A DNA stretch of 25,901 nucleotides. It comes from a bacterium (GTDB lineage: Bacteria > UBA10199 > 2-02-FULL-44-16 > JAAZCA01). Below are positions 8,219 through 13,971 of the stretch, in pieces. Position 1 is the first letter of the stretch; every line of letters starts with the position of its first letter. The notes beneath the pieces were generated by a model that was not told the DNA's origin, made no database searches, and saw nothing but the letters and a program-made list of their open reading frames with translations. The stretch is taken from NCBI GenBank assembly GCA_041648665.1, contig JBAZOP010000042.1, positions 1-25,901 of the forward strand, given 5' to 3'. The position numbers and the translations under genes were made by a program.

Positions 8219-8644
8219 ATGGCACAGACTACAGCATCGTATAGCGGCATTGCGACCACGGTTACGCTGGAGCTTAACGACATCTCCGGCAGCTCTAACC
8301 AGGTATCCTCGACCGAGCAGCGGCGCGGGTCAGGCGAGGGCTATACGTTCGATGGCGACGTGGCGATCATCAAAGCGGGCAAACGGGAACCGGTGGAGGT
8401 GACGTTCCGCATCATCTACACCGAGGAAGCGCTGGAAGGCTGGGAGCTGGCGAAGGCCGCTTTTGAGGCGGCTGGCGGCACGGCGGTAGACATCTCATGG
8501 ATTCTGGAGGCCGGGGCGACCACGTGGACGATCACCGACGGCATCATCACCCGGCTACAGTACCCGCAGGCCGACCCGACCGACGCTAACCCCGTCATGG
8601 TGGAGTTCTCGGTGCGAGCGCCGGAAATCACGACCGCAGCATAG
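8219..8644 (+). CDS. Second tail tube protein (short paralogue)
   Basis: 141 aa with AGGAGG 7 nt before the ATG. It aligns over its full length with residues 1-148 of the preceding protein, sharing NQV-STEQRR-SGEGYTFDGD-AIIKAGKREP-E-T and YTEEA, then the C-terminal YPQADPTDANPVMVEFS block, but lacks the LRR-like extension. A 4-residue gap near residue 20 is the main difference. It is therefore probably the undecorated tube subunit, made together with the decorated one from the same message. Which of the two is the main tube protein cannot be decided from sequence. Confidence 0.8.
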   Translation: MAQTTASYSGIATTVTLELNDISGSSNQVSSTEQRRGSGEGYTFDGDVAIIKAGKREPVEVTFRIIYTEEALEGWELAKAAFEAAGGTAVDISWILEAGATTWTITDGIITRLQYPQADPTDANPVMVEFSVRAPEITTAA

Positions 8645-8660
8645 CACATAGGGAGGGGAT

Positions 8661-8885
8661 ATGACAGAACAAGACGAGATCGTGGTGGACCTGTCGCGCT
8701 TGACGCTGGGCGACTTTGCCACGCTGGATGCATGGTCATGGGGAAAAGTGGCATTTGACGACGCGCTGCCGCTGATGCAGAAGGCCGTGTCAAACGGCGC
8801 GGTGCTGGCCGATCAGCCGATGGCGAGGCTACGCGAGATCACGCTGATGATCCGCGAGGCCATCCGCAAATTGCCGGGAAACTGA
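8661..8885 (+). CDS. Tail assembly chaperone, G-like
   Basis: 74 aa behind AGGGAGGGG. It is largely helical (DFATLDAWSWGKVAFDDALPLMQKAVSNGAVL, RLREITLMIREAIRKLPGN). Position between tail-tube and tape-measure genes, small size and a frameshift site at its 3' end identify it as the G-type member of the G/GT pair, which binds the tape measure and recruits tube subunits during assembly and is absent from the virion. Its last sense codons GGA AAC overlap the slippery heptamer GGGAAAC, and the stop TGA (8883-8885) lies in the spacer before a strong stem-loop. Sequence similarity to lambda G is not evident; assignment is by context. Confidence 0.75.
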   Translation: MTEQDEIVVDLSRLTLGDFATLDAWSWGKVAFDDALPLMQKAVSNGAVLADQPMARLREITLMIREAIRKLPGN

Positions 8886-8931
8886 TGGAGCAGGTGATGG
8901 CCCACCTATGGACGGCTGGGCCATTACCTGC
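8876..8931 (+). promoter_or_regulatory. Programmed -1 ribosomal frameshift element
   Basis: Slippery heptamer GGGAAAC at 8876-8882 lies in the correct phase of the upstream frame (G GGA AAC). A 7-nt spacer (8883-8889, containing the zero-frame TGA) is followed by a 15-bp stem: 8890-8904 pairs with 8917-8931, with one G-U pair (8896/8925) and a 12-nt loop. Slipping -1 makes the next codon CTG at 8882, then enters the downstream frame at ATG 8885. Heptamer type, phase, spacing and stem all meet the standard rules; lambda uses GGGAAAG at the equivalent place. The expected product is a 136-aa GT-type fusion. Confidence 0.9.
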
Positions 8932-9070
8932 GCGGTATCTGCAATACGTGGCCTGCGCCTACCTGTATCACTGTACACCAGACGTGGCGCAGGGCATCCC
9001 GCTGGACACCGTGTTACTGGACTATGAGTGCTGGCAAGCCGAAAAACGAGTGAGGCCGAATGGCGGATAA
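8885..9070 (+). CDS. T-like extension of tail assembly chaperone (frameshift product)
   Basis: 61 codons in the -1 frame relative to the preceding gene. Contents: MEQVMAHLWTAGPLPARYLQYVACAYLYHCTPDVAQGIPLDTVLLDYECWQAEKRVRPNGG. It is most likely made only as the C-terminal half of a 136-aa fusion, through the slippery site at 8876-8882, with the junction reading KLPGN-L-MEQVM. An ATG is present but no clear ribosome site precedes it, and that region would lie in the stem-loop. In the G/GT system the T part contacts tail-tube protein. The 3' end overlaps the tape-measure start by 11 bp. Independent translation by stop/start coupling (TGATG) is the alternative. Confidence 0.75.
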   Translation: MEQVMAHLWTAGPLPARYLQYVACAYLYHCTPDVAQGIPLDTVLLDYECWQAEKRVRPNGG

Positions 9071-11615
9071 AGAGACCAGGATACGCATCGTTGGGGTAGA
9101 CCAGGCGTCGACCGTCTTTCGGGACGTGATGAAATCGGCGGCTGGCTTCCTCGTGCGCGACGTGGTGATCGGCTCCTGGAACCAGCTATCCGGCGCGATC
9201 CGGGGGCTATCCTCTGAGCTGGTAAACGCTAACAGCGAGTGGGAAGGCTTTTCCACGCGGCTATTCGCGCAACTGGGGCACGATGCGGACGAGACGGCGG
9301 CGCGGCTGGAATACCTCAAGGACTTCGCGCTCAAAACCCCGTTTGATATGCCCGGCATCATCGAAGCCGATTTGCTCATGCGTAACCTGGGCCTGCAGGC
9401 GGTAAACGCCTCCGAGCGGTGGGGCTACAGTGGCGACGAGATATTGCGCGTCACGGGCGACATAGCTGCTGGCACCAAGCAACCGTTTGAGGAAATCGGT
9501 ATGTGGCTGGGCCGCTTCTCCACAGGCGACACGGGGCTGGCGATCCGGCGATTCGAACAACTAGGCATCACCACGCGGGCCGAGCTGAAACGCATGGGCC
9601 TGGAGTTCAGCAAGGCGGGCGAGATGGTATCGCCCATAGACGAGGCGTTCAGCACGCTAGTAAAGCTCACTGATGAGAAATTCGGTGGGTTGATGGCGAT
9701 CCAGTCCAAGACGCTGGATGGCGTCAAGGCCAACTTGGGTGAGTTCATCGACAACCAGAAGCGCGAGTGGGGGCAACCGATCTTCGAGGGCTACAAGGCC
9801 AGCATGGCGGGGCTGCTGACGTTCCTGCAAAGCGACGCGGTAGGGAACCTGCTAGGCATCGGCCGTGATATGTTCGCGGCGGCGACGGGTTGGCTGGGCG
9901 ACGTGGTCAGCGAGTGGGCGGGCTGGTTTGGCACGTTGGCCGCTGATGCAGCTAACTGGGGCGCGAACATCGTTGACCAGTTCGCCTCCGGTATCGCTGG
10001 CAGCGGCGCGGTATCCTCTGCGCTGCGAGATTTCGGCAAAGAGATCACGAACTGGCTGGCCCCTGGCTCGCCGCCCAAGCTACTGCCGGAGCTGACCGAC
10101 TGGGGCCTGGGCGCGGCGGAAGCGTGGCTGGACGGCTGGGCGGGGGCTACCCCGGCCATAGAGCCGGCCATGCTCAACATCGGCAAAGAGTTAGCGCCGT
10201 TCCTGGAGCAGATAGACGCGGGGGGCGGCGTATCCGGCAGGCAACTGCGGACGCAGCTAGGGCCGAAGGGCCTGGGCTACGAGGCCTATCTGTCCAGCTA
10301 CAAGCGCGTCAAAGAGGCCGTAGCGGGGGTAGCCGAGGCAAAGGGAGCGCTAACCGAGGCTGAGGAGACCGGCGACGCCGAGGCCGTGGACGCGGCAAAG
10401 CAAAAGCTGACGCTGGCCGAGAAGGAAGAGAAGACCGCCAAAGACGCGATGGCCTTGGAGCAAAAGCGCATCGCTAGCCGGGTAACGGCGGAGAGCCAGA
10501 TGCTAGAGGCTATCCGGGCGCAGACGGCGGCGGTACAGGCCAAGGACAAAGCCGAGACAGACGCGGCGGCAAAGGCCGCAGCCAGGGCAGCGGAGGCCGA
10601 GCAAAAGGCGAGAGAGCAGGCGTATCTGCAATACCGCCTGACGGTAGCGGGGACGGCATCGGGCCAGATACCGATATGGGAAGAGGAGCTCGCCAAAGCT
10701 GAGCAAGGCAGCGCCGAGTTCTGGAACATCCAGGCGCGGCTAGTGGAATTGCGCCGGAAGGAAGCCGAGAGCCAAGGCGAGGACATCGGCGGCGCGTTCA
10801 TGGAAGGCTACGCCAAGACCGCGCTCATTGAGGGCGGCGGGGAGGGCGAGGAGGCTGGCGGATTCGGCAACCTGGGCGCGGTATTTGCGGCGGCTGGCAA
10901 GGGCCTGGGGAAGCAACTGCTGGATGGCCTTGTGGCTGAGGCGAAGAGCCTCCCCAAGCGGCTATTGGACTGGTCAACAGAACTGCTTGGATGGGTCCAT
11001 GCCGATGATACCAGGCTACGCTGGCAACTGGGTGGATATAACCTCGGCAAATCCTTGGGCGATGGGCTGGCGGCCCTATTCGGCTTCGACTCGACTAGCC
11101 AGGAGTTTGGCGATTCTGTTGTGGGCATGATAACGCGGGCTATCGGCAACATCGGCCAGGCGCTATGGGACCTGGGCGCAACGGCGGCGCAAGAGTTTTT
11201 CCTGGGCTTGACGGAGAGCCTAACGGGGACCACGCCAGAGGAAACGAAACGACTAACCGAGGCATACTACCCGTGGAAGATGCCCACAGGGGAGACGGCC
11301 ACCACGGGCCAGCAATACGGCGTGGCGCAAGCACCCTACGGCCCATTCCCCGCTCCTGGCCGTGTGCCCGGCCAAGCTCTCGGCACCACCTCCGCTCCTG
11401 GCGGCTGGTCGCTGGTCGGCGAGCGCGGGCCTGAGCTGGTCAACTTGCCAGCGGGCAGCCAGGTCATGAACGCGGGCGATACGCGCAAGGCGATGGGGGG
11501 CACGACCGTCAACGTGGCTCCTGGCGCGATTGTCATCCACGTCGCTAACGGCAATGCCCGTGAGGTGCAAACCGGCGTCGTGAGGGCGCTGAGACAGATC
11601 GGAGTGCCAGCATGA
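9060..11615 (+). CDS. Tail tape measure protein
   Basis: 851 aa. The N-terminal ~250 residues contain the tape-measure core (DQASTVFRDVMKSAAGF, FDMPGIIEADLLMRNLGL, MVSPIDEAFSTLVKLTDEKFGGLMAIQSKTLDGVKANLGEFIDN). Residues ~250-330 are hydrophobic helices rich in Trp, Gly and Ala, the probable membrane-active part. Residues ~415-525 are a long Ala/Glu/Lys coiled coil. The C-terminus carries SLVGERGPELVNLPAGSQVMNAGDTRKAM, a common tape-measure ending. It sets tail length and is ejected ahead of the DNA; at the usual ~1.5 angstrom per residue this predicts a tail of roughly 130 nm. No lysozyme or peptidase domain is evident. Confidence 0.93.
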   Translation: MADKETRIRIVGVDQASTVFRDVMKSAAGFLVRDVVIGSWNQLSGAIRGLSSELVNANSEWEGFSTRLFAQLGHDADETAARLEYLKDFALKTPFDMPGIIEADLLMRNLGLQAVNASERWGYSGDEILRVTGDIAAGTKQPFEEIGMWLGRFSTGDTGLAIRRFEQLGITTRAELKRMGLEFSKAGEMVSPIDEAFSTLVKLTDEKFGGLMAIQSKTLDGVKANLGEFIDNQKREWGQPIFEGYKASMAGLLTFLQSDAVGNLLGIGRDMFAAATGWLGDVVSEWAGWFGTLAADAANWGANIVDQFASGIAGSGAVSSALRDFGKEITNWLAPGSPPKLLPELTDWGLGAAEAWLDGWAGATPAIEPAMLNIGKELAPFLEQIDAGGGVSGRQLRTQLGPKGLGYEAYLSSYKRVKEAVAGVAEAKGALTEAEETGDAEAVDAAKQKLTLAEKEEKTAKDAMALEQKRIASRVTAESQMLEAIRAQTAAVQAKDKAETDAAAKAAARAAEAEQKAREQAYLQYRLTVAGTASGQIPIWEEELAKAEQGSAEFWNIQARLVELRRKEAESQGEDIGGAFMEGYAKTALIEGGGEGEEAGGFGNLGAVFAAAGKGLGKQLLDGLVAEAKSLPKRLLDWSTELLGWVHADDTRLRWQLGGYNLGKSLGDGLAALFGFDSTSQEFGDSVVGMITRAIGNIGQALWDLGATAAQEFFLGLTESLTGTTPEETKRLTEAYYPWKMPTGETATTGQQYGVAQAPYGPFPAPGRVPGQALGTTSAPGGWSLVGERGPELVNLPAGSQVMNAGDTRKAMGGTTVNVAPGAIVIHVANGNAREVQTGVVRALRQIGVPA

Positions 11616-12952
11616 CCGTGAATCGCGTGGGAGAGATGGTGGTCAACCGGGGCTTCGAGGACGCGGGGGCGGGCGGCGCTGACGTTCTCGCGGGATGGAC
11701 GGAGTACCTCGGCTCGACCAGTGACGGCGTGATAGAGCAATCCAGCGCCACCTGCACGGAGGGCACGTACTGCGCCAAGCTGACGGCCTGCGACGGGGCG
11801 GATAACGCCTATCTAGCGCAGCACATCCGCACGTTGCCGGGGACCGTGCTCACGCTGACGATGGACACACGCGGCGACGGGACCTATAGCCCGTCGTATC
11901 AGGTGTACGACTTCACCAACTCTACCACGATCACCGGGAACGTCTCAACCAGCAACACGACGACTAGCTGGGTGACGTATTCCACGACATTTACCTGCCC
12001 CGCCGGGTGCTATCGCATGATCCTGTATCTGCGCTCGCCCAACCATCACACGGGCGGCGTGTCCTATTATGACAACGTGTCCATGTACCTGCCACGGGCG
12101 CAACTGCCCGTTATCCGCCGATTCGGGGATACGTGGGCGCTGGCGGAGGAGCTGCCGCTCACTGACGCGGCCATGCCCCACGGACCGGGCCAGGGGCAGA
12201 GCACGCGGCTAGTATTGCCGGGGGGCCTATCGTATGACTGGGGCCGCGACGATGTGCCGCCGCCGATCCTGCCACGAGACATCACCATACGCGGCGAATG
12301 GGTCGCTGACTCACTAGAGGAGATGCAAGCGAAAGCGGACGCGCTGAACGCCCTCTTGGGCAAACGCTCCAAGCTGTGGCGGGACCACGGCGCGGGGCTG
12401 AGCCTGCAGTGGATTTATGCGCGGTGCGTGGAGGTGACGGGCGAGCTATCGCCACGGGACCAGCAGTATTGGGCGGAGTACACGCTGGTATTTGAGACCG
12501 ACGCGGGGCCGTGGTATGGCCGCGATTGGACGCAGACGCACACGCTGGCGAGGACGAGCACAACCATAGTGTGCCGCAACGATGGCAATGCCCATGTGAC
12601 GGCGGTGACGATGACATTCGATCCGGGCGCGGTAGACATCACCGACCTGGGCGTGGCGCACAACGTGGTCGAGGATAGCGTGGCTGTGCCGGGGCTGACC
12701 AACTGGTATTGGTCGGGGACCATATCCGTCGGGGAGACACTCATTGTCGATTCGGGGGATTCCACCGTGACGGTCGGGCCTCCTGGTTCGGACCTGACTG
12801 ACGGCTATCAGTACATGGAGATCACGCCGTCGCTGCACAAGGTCCAGGAGTTTGTCCATCTCGTTCCGGGCTACAACAACTTTGTCATTTCGCGCACAGG
12901 CGGCGACGCCACGGCCACAGTCGAAGTCTCATACTATGAGGGCTGGTACTAG
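11612..12952 (+). CDS. Distal tail protein (Dit-like) with N-terminal carbohydrate-binding-like domain
   Basis: 446 aa, ATGA overlap with the tape measure. Residues ~10-160 resemble a CBM4/9-type jelly roll: VNRGFEDAGA...LAGWTEYLGS at the front, GTYCAKLTACDGADNAYLAQHIR in the middle, and WVTYSTTFTCPAGCYRMILYLRSP...SYYDNVSMYLP at the end. Residues ~165-446 look like a siphovirus distal tail component: PLTDAAMPHGPGQ, ITIRGEWVADSLEEMQAKADALNALLGKRSKLWR, and DQQYWAEYTLVFETDAGPWYG. Dit proteins form the ring linking tube and tip and often carry grafted sugar-binding domains. Here the domain is at the N-terminus instead of in a loop. Four cysteines in the front domain could form disulphides outside the cell. 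Confidence 0.75.
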   Translation: MTVNRVGEMVVNRGFEDAGAGGADVLAGWTEYLGSTSDGVIEQSSATCTEGTYCAKLTACDGADNAYLAQHIRTLPGTVLTLTMDTRGDGTYSPSYQVYDFTNSTTITGNVSTSNTTTSWVTYSTTFTCPAGCYRMILYLRSPNHHTGGVSYYDNVSMYLPRAQLPVIRRFGDTWALAEELPLTDAAMPHGPGQGQSTRLVLPGGLSYDWGRDDVPPPILPRDITIRGEWVADSLEEMQAKADALNALLGKRSKLWRDHGAGLSLQWIYARCVEVTGELSPRDQQYWAEYTLVFETDAGPWYGRDWTQTHTLARTSTTIVCRNDGNAHVTAVTMTFDPGAVDITDLGVAHNVVEDSVAVPGLTNWYWSGTISVGETLIVDSGDSTVTVGPPGSDLTDGYQYMEITPSLHKVQEFVHLVPGYNNFVISRTGGDATATVEVSYYEGWY

Positions 12953-13971
12953 TGGGCGCGTTCTGGGTGGACGTGTACGAGGCTGGCGGCGGGGTGGATG
13001 ATGTGGAAACCCTGCTCGGTTCCGGGCCGATCACCACCGCCTCGGACTGGGAATCTACGGCGGTGCTGGACGGCGCGGGATCGTTTTCGTTTGCGGTTCC
13101 CGCCACCGACCCGCAGGCGGCGCTGCTATCGCCTCGGCGCATTGTGTGGGCCTTCATGATGGACCGCGACGGCGTGAGGCAGGAGCTAGGCTCCGGCATC
13201 ATCAAGCGCGTGGCGTGGGAGGCGGGGCAGCCGCCGATGTTGCGCGTTAGCGGCTGCGACCTGCTGGGCGAGCTAGCCGACCGCACCGTGGGCGAGCTAG
13301 AGATACAGGGGCAGGCATGGACCTACATTGACGATGTGGTGGTAGGCGAATACGTGGGCACTGTCCGCTCGGTGAACACGTCCGGCCAGCAGGACAGGCC
13401 GTATGCCTGCGACGGCGACCTGGGCACGGTCACGGGTGTGATTGACATCGAGGACCACGGCGAGCTAGGCGGGGACTATCTGTACATCGGCTATGATGCT
13501 CGATTCGACCAGGCATATTTCTACATCGACACGGTGAACGCGGCCTATGCGCTCATGCGCGTGCAGTATTATACCAGCGCGGGCTGGGAAGACATCACCG
13601 TAACCGACGGGACGGCTGCGGACATCGGCGGCGGCGAGACGGCCATGCTGGGGAAAAACGGCGCGGTGGTGTGGGAGCGGCCTAGCGACTGGGCGCGAGT
13701 GGCGGCAGTGGAGCCGGGCGACACATGGTTCTATATCCGCATCTCTCGCCAGGATGACATCGGCAACAACATCACAGTCAAGCTCGAGGAGGTGGCAGTG
13801 TATGCGGACCTGCCCACGACGGACGGCGTGAACCTGATTATGAACCACGCCCCGGACGGCTGGCAGGGGACGTATCCGCAGACCGAGGCCGCGCACTATA
13901 CACAGTTCAAAGGCGAGTCGGTGCTGGCCGCGCTGGTATCGCTGGCGGAGAGCGGGGGGCAAACGACGTGA
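12952..13971 (+). CDS. Tail hub protein, N-terminal part (split gene)
   Basis: 339 aa from a GTG that shares one base with the upstream stop. The opening (MGAFWVDVYEAGGGVDDVETL...DWESTAVLDGAGSFSFAVPATDPQAALLSPRRIVWAFMMDRDG) and ELGSGIIKRVAWE...LRVSGCDLLGELADR fit the N-terminal domains of siphovirus tail hub (Tal/gp27-like) proteins. Residues ~125-285 are a beta-rich insert (YVGTVRSVNTSGQQDRPYACDGD...). The protein stops at SVLAALVSLAESGGQTT, in the middle of what should be a continuing hub domain; the missing half reappears near residue 745 of the next frame. Its last codons include a run of six G (13954-13959). It could be a true separate subunit, a frameshifted fusion or an indel artefact. 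Confidence 0.7.
   Translation: MGAFWVDVYEAGGGVDDVETLLGSGPITTASDWESTAVLDGAGSFSFAVPATDPQAALLSPRRIVWAFMMDRDGVRQELGSGIIKRVAWEAGQPPMLRVSGCDLLGELADRTVGELEIQGQAWTYIDDVVVGEYVGTVRSVNTSGQQDRPYACDGDLGTVTGVIDIEDHGELGGDYLYIGYDARFDQAYFYIDTVNAAYALMRVQYYTSAGWEDITVTDGTAADIGGGETAMLGKNGAVVWERPSDWARVAAVEPGDTWFYIRISRQDDIGNNITVKLEEVAVYADLPTTDGVNLIMNHAPDGWQGTYPQTEAAHYTQFKGESVLAALVSLAESGGQTT

Noticed and set aside
13954..13960. Canonical -1 slippery heptamer at the hub junction
   Set aside because: GGGGGGC is not in the required phase (zero-frame codons are GGG GGG CAA, preceded by C), and no clear stem-loop follows, so it is reported only as one of several explanations for the split hub.
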